A DNA stretch of 64,000 nucleotides from Saturnia japonica (Eukaryota > Arthropoda > Insecta > Lepidoptera > Saturniidae). The notes beneath the pieces were generated by a model. The model ran no database searches and was not told the origin of the DNA. It was given only the letters and a program-made list of their open reading frames with translations. The stretch is from assembly GCA_033032175.1 (NCBI GenBank), contig CM065320.1, forward strand, positions 13,597,413 to 13,661,412, given 5' to 3'. How positions within the stretch are numbered: position 1 is the first letter of the stretch; every line of letters starts with the position of its first letter. A program made the translations under genes and the position numbers. This document shows positions 56,401-64,000 of this stretch, in pieces.

Positions 56401-59400
56401 CAGAGTGTGCTAACATTACATTGTTATTGCTTTTAAATGTTACTAGACAATTAATTGTTACGTAAATTAAATAGGTATATTTTGCAACTGCCGTAATTAT
56501 TCTTGAAATACCTTTACAAGGTGATTCACCTCTTAATTAGATATTACATAATAAACGATTTTATACAAAACTTTCCCCACGGTTTCCCCCGTGTTAAAAT
56601 TTTGGATCGGATTTCCGTAAAATCCGTTCTTAGTGAGTTTCTATATCGCTTTTATAAAAGCATTCTTGTGTACTGCCTTTGGTTAATAGATGTCGTTACT
56701 TTTAATATACAAACTTTCGCCCTACCTTTTACACACTTAGGTATTGATTATGAATTTGAAAATTTATGAAACACGTCTTTTTACCATACCATCACGCCTG
56801 TATTGCCCGAAGGGTTAGGCAGTTCGCCGAGTATGTTTTTAGGTCCCATGTAATAGGGGGCGAGCCTATTGCCTTTAATCGGGCACGAAACCAAACTCCG
56901 AGCTGCTACTGAGTATTTCATAGGAAAAACCCAATAACACTTTGCTCGACCTGGGATTCGAACCCAGAACCTCGCTCATAGCAGTCGCGCTTACGACCAC
57001 TAGGCTAACGACTTCAAAAAAAGACGAAGGTTACTTAACTCGAATGTTCTTGAAGTGAAAACTTCTTTAGCATCGATGTGATTTGAAAGACGATGAAACG
57101 AAAACGCGAATGAAATGAAAAAGCGAAAGCTACAGTAAAAAGAGACAGACACATAAATTCATAAGATTTAACGTGGGAGAAAATGAGATAGGAAAATTTT
57201 AGGCAATGGTAAAATGGTACAAAAGAGGTTTGTTGCCACGGTATAATGAATTTTATTATCTCACCAAAAAGGCAAGAAACAAAATCTTTTTAGACAACAC
57301 TTATGACAATCAGTTACTGATTGTTATTGTGTTAGGTTACCATGCATATTTCAAATGTGCATTAATTGAAAATGATATTGTGACTAATGATTTTGAGTAC
57401 CTACTTGTATGTACAATTTCATAAACTTGAAATTACTGTGTATTTGTTCATTTTCTGAATTTAAAAAATCATAGATGTGAATTTGACTTCTACCACGTGT
57501 GAATTGCACACATAATTTTTTTTATGAGTGTTCAGCTATATCCTCTTTGTGTATGAACCGATTTGGATGATTTTTTTTTGTTGGAAGGGATACCTCAAGG
57601 GTGGTTTTAATTTTATTGGCATTGGACCTTGAACTTAGCAGATAAGCCAGGGAACTCTTAAAAATCATTGAATTTGGTTTTCTTTTTTGTTAAAAATTGA
57701 CTTGTTTAATTTCTATCTGTATTGTTAATTTAATTGTTAATTTTTAATTAATTTAATTGTTAGTTAATAGTTAATACCAATTCGTTTGTGCTCACCTAAA
57801 AAATAACCTTAAAAAACCTGCATGCAAATTCTCACCCGCAATGCGTTTTCACGGTCCTATTTGTAGTAAGCTCTGTGTTGATGAAACAGTTACCCCATAA
57901 ACCATTTTCCAAGATGATTTTGAATGTTGCTTTTATATTGTGTTTTATCCATATACAATATGTGATTTATGATTATACGTATTGTGTTTATGTATTATAT
58001 GTAATAAGAAATATATATCTGTAATTTATATAGTATAGAGTGATATGTAGTATAATAAATATGTAATTTGTAATATTATGAGTATAATATGGTAACTGGT
58101 ATAAAAGGTCCCCAGGACACAGACATGCCTAGTTTGGGGACCACTGTTAGAATACAATTGCAATGTAATTTAATTTAGTTAAATTTTCATTTCATTCCAT
58201 TCTATTATTTCATTTCTTTTTTTTTATGCAGTCGTAATTAATTTTAATCAAATAATCACTATATATTTAGATTAAAGTATCATAATCAGGCATTTATATA
58301 TAAATCCGAGACTCCACTATCTACTATAATGTATACTCCATACAAATTATAAAGCTCAACGTCTCTATGTCTGTCTGGCCGTTTATGTTCGTTTTACGAT
58401 CACGTCCATCTCTAGTAACCCAAGCTAGTCCGTTTGAAACCCTTGTCAGGCAAATACAAGTGACACTGTACTGCATCACTTAGCTACCTACATACAACAC
58501 TACACACGTATGAACATACACACGTGCACACCACATAGGTCTAGTGAGGGACCTTTTTTTTTCTTACGCTAGTTAGTTAGCGCTAGTTAGTGTAAAACAT
58601 TCCGATTATTGAATACACATACGCTTCTTCCTAGGAGAAGAACGTGCCTATGTGTATATTTAGTTAGCTCGAATCGTAGGTGTAATTCGAATAGATCGCG
58701 ACTATTTGCGAACGCGACGAACCGATTTTGGCATCGTGCGAGTCGTCACAAAACTTTCGCGGCTGAGTCTCTCTAAGTCCGTGAAGCTGTAAAACGCAGC
58801 GGCTTTATAAGGCTAACATGTAGTCAGTTCTAAATTAATTCACAGCTATATTATCTGGCCAGGCTATTAGGTTATATTTTGTTTCATAAAGGATAGTACG
58901 AAATAAGCACTGACGATAACAGTGAATCAAGTCGGAAAAAAGACGCTTTTGGGGCGCTTAAATGGCTAACTCTAATTAAGCCATTAGAGATATGTAAAAT
59001 TAATAATGTACTACATAATTGTAGATCCTAAATAATCCAAAAAAAACGTCAACTTAGCATATGTCTATCTTCTAAAAATATAATCATTTTTATCTTTAAA
59101 GGGACCCTGGGTAGCGGGTCGAAGGGGGGGGGGGGTTATAGTCCATGTGAGCGAAGCCGCGGGCATAGCTGGTCTTAACTATAATATCGTGTGTGTGTTT
59201 ATTACTTATTTTATAACTTCTGTACGACTTGCCCGATTGAACTCATATATAGGTGGCGCTTTTGTCAGTCCATTAACTACCGACAAGGGCAGAACAAAAT
59301 TCAAGATAATATTTGTTTTTTTTATTTGTTTTAGCACGCTAATCTCTGAAACTAGGTACCAGTCAAATTATAAAAAAATACTTTAGAATTTTGTTACATA

Positions 59401-62400
59401 TTTATTGAAAAAAGTAATGCTTTCTAAGATCACGCTACTGAGTCCTTACAAGCGAAGAGATTACCATTAAACAAATTTGTTTTATTTACTTCATAAGAGA
59501 TTTCGCTAATCGAGAACCAAGTAATTAGTGTTTGGTGCGGTGCAGGGTTAATGGAGGCCGAAGGCGGGTTGACTGCCCGACGAGAACTGAAAAAAATTAG
59601 CACGAATGAAACCACGCGGCTCAGCTAGTATTACATATACTACTTATATAAATCATGAGGGTCAATGAAATGATTTCATACAATATTTTTGTTTTATTGC
59701 AAGAATAAAAAACACCTTTATAGAGGTGAAATTGAAAAACACAAAATTTCATCCAAACCGTTAGAGCCATTCCGAGAAACCAATTACATATACATAATTC
59801 ACATAGATATTATATACATAAGTTGCTCACTTTTAGATATATCATAACTTGAAGAATATTGGTCTAAGGACATTATTTAACTTTTCTTACAAGTTCTCGG
59901 ATCGTTAATTACTTTAAATACGCAACGTTTAACACCGGCCTATAATACAATAACAGAAAAAAAAAAAACAATAATTTTACAAATCACCGATCACTTTGAG
60001 GTATTATTTTTCCATTTATTTTAATATCAAAGGATTTTCCATTTTCCGGAGGGTTCGCCGACTGTTAAATATTCAAAAGCGACACAATGTCTTTTCTTAA
60101 ATCAGTTACAAAATACAGGTACAACAGAAAAAATGATGAAACTGAATTATAAGACAGAGAGAAAAGTCTAGTCTGAAATTGCTTGCTATCTGTGCCGGCT
60201 GTGGGGTAGAGCCTAAGAAGCAGTTATCCTAGGGCCTCTAGGCGCTAGATGGCAAAGGGTGCCAAAATCCGAATAAATAATTAAAGCAACAAATTTTTTT
60301 TTATTTATATAGTGTGTTGATTATTGTTTTTTTTTTTTATTATTTACTACCTGTGTCCGTGGCTTCGATAGCGTGGTCGTCGGAAGAAAGCGTAATGCTT
60401 ATAAAAATCGTAGTTTCTTAAAACTTTAATATCTGTTTATCCAGTGATATCGTGATATTTTTATAAGGCCTTTTTTTATGTATCTAAGTAGTAAATGGAA
60501 AAAAAAAAACAAAATATATCCGGTATTTTTTGCGTGATGCTCGCACAACAGGAAACACCGATCATTTTATTTAATTAGTTATTTAACAAAAAAAAAAAAG
60601 AAATAAAGTTAACGTGAACGTGTTGTATAATACAAAGGGCGCCGAAAGACAATCTCGTTCTACCTAAAGGGTTAGGGCTGGCATATGTTTTATTGTGGTA
60701 CTAGCTGTACCCGTGGCTTCGCTCACGTGGACTACAGAATGCTCACGCGAATCTTGCTCCCCCACTCCCGGCTATTTTAAATACAAAAATGCTTATTTTG
60801 GGTGTTCCTTAGAAGATAGATCTATACTCTCCCGGTTTTTTTGTAGGTCTTTTTAATGCCTATGATTATGTAGTACATTAAGTTTCTATATATGTATATT
60901 ATGGTTTACTCAGCATAAGCCATTTAAGCGCCCGAATTGATTCACCATGACCAGTTTTTTTTATTTGTGCGGAACCCTAATTCTTTTTCTAAAATAAAAG
61001 TAGCTTAGGTTACTCCCTATATTATCAGCTATCTATCAGTGAAGTACCGTCAAAATCGGTCCAACCGTTTCGGAGATTATCCGGAGCAAACCGACAGGCA
61101 GACAGACACACAAAAAAATTTAAAATGGGCTGTTTGTAATAGGTATCGTATATACTTTCACATGCATTTAGTAAAAAACTGTTATTTTAAAATTACAAAC
61201 ACACTTCATTTTTATTAATTGTATAGATTATTTTTAAATGCAGTCTATGTGCCCTTATCTGATATTTATATTTACCATAGATTTGGTAAAGTATACAACG
61301 GCAATAATTTGATTAAGGCGAGACCAAAAACGGAATACACTAATGTCTGTATTATTTTGTTGTTTTTTTTTTTTTATTCGAGTTACGACCAGTTACAGTA
61401 CTAAATATTAATAAAATATTAAATTAGGTACCCTTTAAAATATTAGATTTGGAAAAAATAAGTGGGGTTTGTCTTGATAACGATTTACACATAGGCCGAT
61501 AACACATACGAAAATGGACTTACTTATCTATCTCGTTCTAATACAACGTATACTTATGCTCTTTCTCTTTCGAGTTGCCGATCTGTATATTACATTTATT
61601 TACCACCTTTTTACCATTTTATATGAAAATACTCAGGTCACGTGAAATTCATCCTTGTAATAGAATTTCGTATGCAACACTTACCTTCATTGCACTGAAT
61701 GACATTTGATCAACAAGGTTCTGACTTTCGAAATAAACCTTTCAGTCTCACCTGGTATTTTAAGATTGTCAAGGAATCCAATTTTTATTACCAATATCTT
61801 TTCAGGGTTCACTCACATAGCATCACTTTGATAAACATTTGTCCGGCTGTCGGTGTGTCAAGGTTTTTGTTCGTCAATAAACTGCTTATTGTATAAAGTT
61901 GAAACAAATATCGGATATTAAGATCTATGACCATAATATATTGTTATAAAAAATAACGTAACGCAATAAAGAGTTAAAATATAATAATAAAATAAAATAC
62001 AATAAATCTTACTAAAAGTTCCACTCACTGATTGGTTATCAAAACTTATAAAATAATTCACGCGGACCTACATTTAGAAATTTTGCTCAAAGATTGGTCT
62101 TACCATAAAACCCTTATGGTATAATTATAAGATATGGAATAAATCTGAAAATAAATATATTTCAAATTCCGTCTGAATTAATTAACAGGGGACAAGGATG
62201 TATTTACCTACAGTTATTTGAATAATGCTTACTTACTGTGCGTGTGCCCGCAAGACAAAACTTTGTCACTTAAATGCACGTTTGATACATTGGAGAGTGT
62301 AGGCTAAATAAACAAACAATATTTATGTAAAACATGTAGTAATACGAAATCCTCAGGGTGCGAGTTTAGCTGGCTACGTGTCTAATTCTTTTTTCTACAA

Positions 62401-64000
62401 ACAAACTACAGAAGTAGAGTGCATTATTTGATAATAGCGACCAAAAAACGTAATTGTTTAGATATTTTCTGAGAAATCTGTGTGCATGCTTCGCTGAGAA
62501 GTTACTGGAACGATTTGTAGTAGGTTAGTAGTCTCTAAGGGATAGTATCTTTTTCCAAGTACCTAATGCAATCGCTGATATGAACTAGTATTATGTAAAA
62601 AGCAAAGAACTTAATATTTTTTTATCTAAAATAATGCCAGTTTTCTGTTTTTAAAATTGTACCATACTAGCTGTGTTCTTCTTCTTGTTTTGGCGCCGCA
62701 AAATGCATTTGCCAGTGTCAATGTTTTTAACTCTTCGTAAAATTTTCTAATAGTTATACATAGTGGGGTCTTCTGACAAGATGGTGGCTGTTTTGTCAGA
62801 ACTATCTAGGGAGTTTTTGTGACATCTTAAAATGTATGCTCGTTCTTTATATTTATAATTCACTTCACTTATACACAACAGGCAAACTGTATGACGCAAA
62901 ATGCTACAAATATTACCTACATAATATAGGGTCAAAAAACCTAAGTTAATGAATTAGAAATAAAAACCACAACATGTCACTTCAAGATCCAGCCAAAAAC
63001 TCCTACTAATTATGTTGATGTTAATAATTTACCAATTTTCAATTTATTCGCCCTAACCACCGCCGCGACGCGTCGCCCCATGTCGTGCCGCTAACGTATA
63101 ACCTATGGTTACTGCTCCGCTCCTAACGAATTTAGCGTAAACTTATATAGTACTTAACCATTCTCAATAAACAAGCTATAACATTCAAAAAGGTTTTTTT
63201 CACGGGTATTGTCAGAGATTAGCGCCTTCAAACAAACAAACAAACAAACGATCTCTTAAGCTTTATAATATAAAAAAATATATATATATATATTACTCAA
63301 AAACCTCTATAGCTTAACTTTCCATGTGTTATATGCGATTGGACACTTATCGTAACACTAAACTCCATGGAAGCAGGCTATTCTGTCCTTGAACCTTAAA
63401 ATCGAAGGACAAGGTCACCGTCAAACGTTACCTAACAAGACACGCCAATGAAATGATAAATGTTTGTTCCAGTGTTTGACGCAACGGCCAAGCCTCCGTC
63501 CGGCATACTGAGTGGCAACGGTAACCAATACGGCGACTTTGACGAATGTCTCAGCGTAGATGGAGCTGTACGTGGAAAATATTGCTTGGCCTCACTCCTA
63601 GTCACCTTCGAAGATGATGTCAAATACAAGGATTTGGACTATCTAGTCCACAGTGGACATTACATCAGAAGCAACATAACTGATGTGAGTATATTTTTAA
63701 TTAATACATTCCCTTTTCTCATCCAATATATCATATAAAATATTTTAATACTAAAAAGAAATATAAATTAGTATTATACATATTATTATATTGTTTTAGA
63801 CATAAGTAAATACACAGATAATACCCATAAGTAAATTACCCATTTGCCGGACGATATGTTGAAGGACTATATCAAACAGGTTTTACTGTCGAAAGGTTAT
63901 AGGCTGGAACATTAGGTGAATCATAGTAACGCGCGTCATAACTCATAACGTACGTCCCATACAAAAGGGTATATTATCTTTAAAAACCATGTTTGAGATA
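44126..64000 (+). CDS. Gene C: NRF-6-like acyltransferase, first two exons
   Basis: Exons 44126-44426 and 63473-63684, separated by a 19,046-bp intron; later exons lie beyond the window. The joined product reads signal peptide, a short linker, 'WALK' / 'MFDATAKPPSGILSGN', then the rest of the NRF core. An in-frame TGA at 44096 supports the start. Unlike gene A it has no long charged insert: the signal peptide and linker together are only about 75 residues before the conserved Cys. Divergent to gene A with 17.6 kb between the two ATGs. Role as for the family: membrane acyltransferase of unknown substrate. Confidence 0.9.
44427..45690. other. Gene C intron 1, first part
   Basis: AT-rich. A run of ATT units lies at 44748-44766. 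A plus-strand open frame of 111 codons (45246-45581) has no family resemblance and no support from composition. Confidence 0.4.
45740..45925 (+). repeat. Dispersed repeat, family A
   Basis: 'tgagtagggttttcagatct', 'ggtattccaagcgtccatcg' and 'ggcgggacgtatgcttg'. Confidence 0.55.
46030..46772 (+). mobile_element. Jockey-like LINE: broken RT C-terminus and 3' UTR
   Basis: Conceptual translation, with shifts and stops, gives the C-terminal region of non-LTR reverse transcriptases of the Jockey type: 'GILLWGS', 'LQKRAIRVIC', then 'RVDHYVNDRDVWK' before a TGA near 46561. The 3' UTR ends 'gaataaagatttttttattt' at about 46770. This is the longest of five copies of this 3' end in the window (also 6262, 41180, 53560, 63850). 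Confidence 0.7.
46840..47060 (+). repeat. Dispersed repeat, family G fragment and unassigned tail
   Basis: 'cacgctttcacggctgagtg' followed by 'ccttaagcgc' then 'gatagctgaatatacactgg' and 'cccgaaacgcaacaaaccaa', the latter resembling 31020-31060. Confidence 0.45.
47060..47290 (+). repeat. Dispersed repeat, family I-like
   Basis: 'cattgtgtttggattgtgct' and 'gtgcttacgaacagagac' echo 270-330 and 11090-11125. Confidence 0.35.
47405..48020 (+). repeat. Unassigned retroelement-like repeat
   Basis: Starts 'gcagtgccccgcggcgcggc' and ends 'gaatatagatt' after 'cagacagacaaacaaac'. Internally repetitive: 'gcctatcaattgaccactga', 'gcttatcatttgagaattga' and 'gactttcaatagagcataga' are diverged repeats of one unit. 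A related start is at 42715. Confidence 0.45.
48070..48300 (+). repeat. Dispersed repeat, family H
   Basis: 'ctagctgtgcccgcggcttc' then 'gaagaaattcttaaaacttt', 'tcgggatattatttttataa' and 'tttctgcgtgacactcacac'. The partner copy is 60345-60580. Confidence 0.55.
48750..49310 (+). repeat. Dispersed repeat, family C
   Basis: 'attacgccagcgcacgcggg', 'ttaacaaaaatcaatgttta', 'tccgactggttgatccagtg' and the end 'atgactatagatata'. A duplicated 'tctcttaaac(t/c)atgcgtcc' occurs at 48766-48805. Confidence 0.65.
49590..50128 (-). repeat. Dispersed repeat, family C (inverted)
   Basis: Inverted copy only 0.3 kb from the previous one: 'ctcagctagccttaaatatt', 'gttaagtaagtcgaaagtag' and the terminal 'aaaccgtggggcacagctat'. 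The pair could form a large stem. Confidence 0.65.
50130..50488 (-). repeat. Dispersed repeat, family D (inverted)
   Basis: Inverted relative of 11325-11702, ending 'tcgatcattgggtgaccgct'. It abuts the family C copy directly. Confidence 0.65.
50697..51206 (+). repeat. Dispersed repeat, family B (near full length)
   Basis: Starts 'actagctatgctcgcagctg', ends 'tattaattgtatagat'. More diverged than the other three long copies. Confidence 0.7.
51207..52680. other. Gene C intron 1, no recognised feature
   Basis: AT-rich. 'aacgcaaacgaagtcttgag' at 51797 resembles a decayed family F end. No gene or element boundary seen. Confidence 0.4.
52685..52900 (-). repeat. Dispersed repeat, family A (inverted)
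   Basis: 'ggtagcaaacaagcgtatgg' and 'gattaccgtagcccatggac' are the inverted family A end block; 'ctcaccgcaggaacacaaca' is the inverted 5' part. Confidence 0.6.
53560..53925 (-). mobile_element. Jockey-like LINE 3'-end remnant
   Basis: 'aaattctttattcagtttag' is the inverted end of the element at 46772. 'agagagggagtcacttccag', 'gtgacatgatccttaaactt' and 'cttcgggaacttattataaa' follow the coding part in reverse. Confidence 0.7.
53926..54515. other. Gene C intron 1, no recognised feature
   Basis: AT-rich non-coding sequence. Confidence 0.4.
54520..54690 (-). repeat. Dispersed repeat, family E (inverted)
   Basis: 'ttttttaacaaaaaaagaaa', 'aatgccattgaaattaaaat' and 'gaaatcggttcataaacaaa'. Confidence 0.65.
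54915..55435 (-). repeat. Dispersed repeat, family C with internal duplication
   Basis: Inverted copy ending 'agcagtggggcacagttagt'. Its middle contains a tandem duplication (see 55063-55330). Confidence 0.65.
55063..55330. repeat. Tandem duplication, 128-bp unit, 140-bp period
   Basis: Units 55063-55190 and 55203-55330 both run from 'cagttagc' through 'gttaagtaagtcggaagtg' to 'ccataaaaatattgtt' and differ at only about four positions, far fewer than family C copies differ from each other. A 12-bp linker separates them. Confidence 0.85.
55436..56780. other. Gene C intron 1, mostly unassigned
   Basis: Contains a fragment (55590-55620) related to the SINE-like block at 43225. An open frame at 56503-56769 runs over a decayed family C start ('ccccacggtttcccccgtgt' at 56576) and is not a gene. 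Confidence 0.4.
56785..57014 (-). mobile_element. tRNA-derived SINE with box A and B
   Basis: Inverted copy of 40622-40890. The head at the right end keeps 'gggattcgaaccc' (inverted box B, 56953-56965) and 'cttacgaccactaggctaac' (inverted box A). The body lacks about 25 bp ('gtgtacacccacag' region) present in other copies. Confidence 0.8.
57020..57495. other. Gene C intron 1, no recognised feature
   Basis: The open frame 57206-57424 (72 codons) resembles no family. Confidence 0.35.
57500..57705 (+). repeat. Dispersed repeat, family E
   Basis: 'atgaaccgatttggatgatt', 'cctcaagggtggttttaatt' and 'ggttttcttttttgttaaaa'. The downstream flank is a short TTAATT-rich stretch (57720-57770). Confidence 0.65.
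58490..58835 (+). repeat. Dispersed repeat, family G
   Basis: 'cgtgcacaccacataggtct', 'agtgagggacctttttttt', 'tttcgcggctgagtct' and 'cagcggctttataaggctaa'. Partner of 41690-42145. Confidence 0.6.
58900..59174 (-). repeat. Dispersed repeat, family B (inverted, partial)
   Basis: 'gcgcttaaatggctaactct', 'atgtactacataattgtaga' and the terminus 'gcgaagccgcgggcatagct'. It contains a G12 homopolymer at 59126-59137, placed where other copies read ordinary sequence. Confidence 0.6.
59530..59635 (-). repeat. Dispersed repeat, family C (5' end, inverted)
   Basis: 'gcacgaatgaaaccacgcgg' plus 'ctcagctagta'. Confidence 0.5.
59690..59835 (+). repeat. Short dispersed repeat, partner of 6050-6170
   Basis: 'aaatttcatccaaaccgtta' and 'cgagaaaccaattacatata'. 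Confidence 0.5.
60345..60580 (+). repeat. Dispersed repeat, family H
   Basis: 'ctacctgtgtccgtggcttc', 'tcttaaaactttaatatctg' and 'tttgcgtgatgctcgcacaa'. Partner of 48070-48300. Confidence 0.5.
60700..61228 (+). repeat. Dispersed repeat, family B (near full length)
   Basis: Starts 'actagctgtacccgtggctt', keeps 'ggtgttccttagaagataga', 'aaatcggtccaaccgtttcg', and ends 'tattaattgtatagat'. The least decayed copy. Confidence 0.75.
61229..63040. other. Gene C intron 1, last part, no recognised feature
   Basis: AT-rich. The block 62665-62900 ('ttggcgccgcaaaatgcatt') is less AT-rich and could be an old retroelement piece, but no second copy is in the window. Confidence 0.4.
63040..63290 (+). repeat. 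Family C-like fragment with microsatellite
   Basis: 'gcgtcgccccatgtcgtgcc' and an (AAAC)n run (63230-63248) followed by a (TA)n run near 63278-63292. Lies 180 bp upstream of gene C exon 2. Confidence 0.4.
63473..63684 (+). CDS. Gene C exon 2: NRF domain core
   Basis: 212 nt between 'tgtttgttccag' and GTGAGT. Encodes 'DATAKPPSGILSGNGNQYGD', 'FDECL' and 'GKYCLAS'. Phases 1 in, 0 out, as in gene A exon 2. About nine residues shorter than its gene A counterpart, lacking the segment before 'GKYC'. Confidence 0.93.
63850..63935 (+). mobile_element. Jockey-like LINE fragment
   Basis: 'gccggacgatatgttgaagg' and 'caggttttactgtcgaaagg' match 46460-46510. In intron 2 of gene C. Confidence 0.5.

Noticed and set aside
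57206..57424. 72-codon frame with a hydrophobic stretch
   Set aside because: Single AT-rich frame without homology or context.
1..64000. CRISPR arrays, operons, prokaryotic promoters or riboswitches
   Set aside because: None seen; the sequence is that of an animal nuclear genome and its short repeats are dispersed, not regularly spaced.

Overview
This is eukaryotic, AT-rich, repeat-dense genomic DNA, almost certainly from a moth or butterfly. The evidence is spliced genes with GT/AG introns, insect-type NRF-6-like acyltransferase genes, mariner elements, tRNA-derived SINEs, and many short repeats carrying the 'agctgtgcccgcggcttcgc' type terminus common in Lepidoptera. The species cannot be named from the sequence. 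No rRNA gene, true tRNA gene, CRISPR array or prokaryotic feature was seen.

The protein-coding content is a cluster of three paralogous genes for NRF-6-like (nose resistant to fluoxetine) membrane acyltransferases. Gene A (minus strand, 26503 down to 8438) is complete. I rebuilt it as 12 exons whose phases all join, giving 1455 residues: signal peptide, a very long charged low-complexity region, NRF domain, then a multi-pass acyltransferase-3 domain with an R-x10-H motif. Gene B (minus strand, first exon 5829 to 5357) lies just downstream of A in the same orientation. Its other exons fall beyond position 1, and its first exon has a single-base frameshift. Gene C (plus strand, from 44126) runs divergently from A. 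Its first two exons are seen at 44126-44426 and 63473-63684, separated by a 19-kb intron, and it continues past the window end. All three share the same exon 1/exon 2 boundary at the conserved Trp-Ala-Leu of the NRF domain.

The rest is mobile DNA. 1-5356 is intron of gene B and holds a 694-bp foldback element with 257-bp arms. The introns of gene A hold a decayed mariner (11855-13137), a small MITE and several repeat copies. The 17.6-kb A/C intergenic region holds a second decayed mariner (about 28959-30172) and a structurally complete Ty3/Gypsy retrotransposon (32353-36777). That element has apparently identical 117-bp LTRs, a 5-bp target duplication and one uninterrupted 1349-codon gag-pol frame, so it is a recent insertion. 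The region also holds several SINE copies, one nested inside another repeat. The long intron of gene C is filled with non-LTR retrotransposon remnants and dispersed repeats. The families recur on both strands, so much of the window can be read as layered insertions around an old tandem gene cluster.
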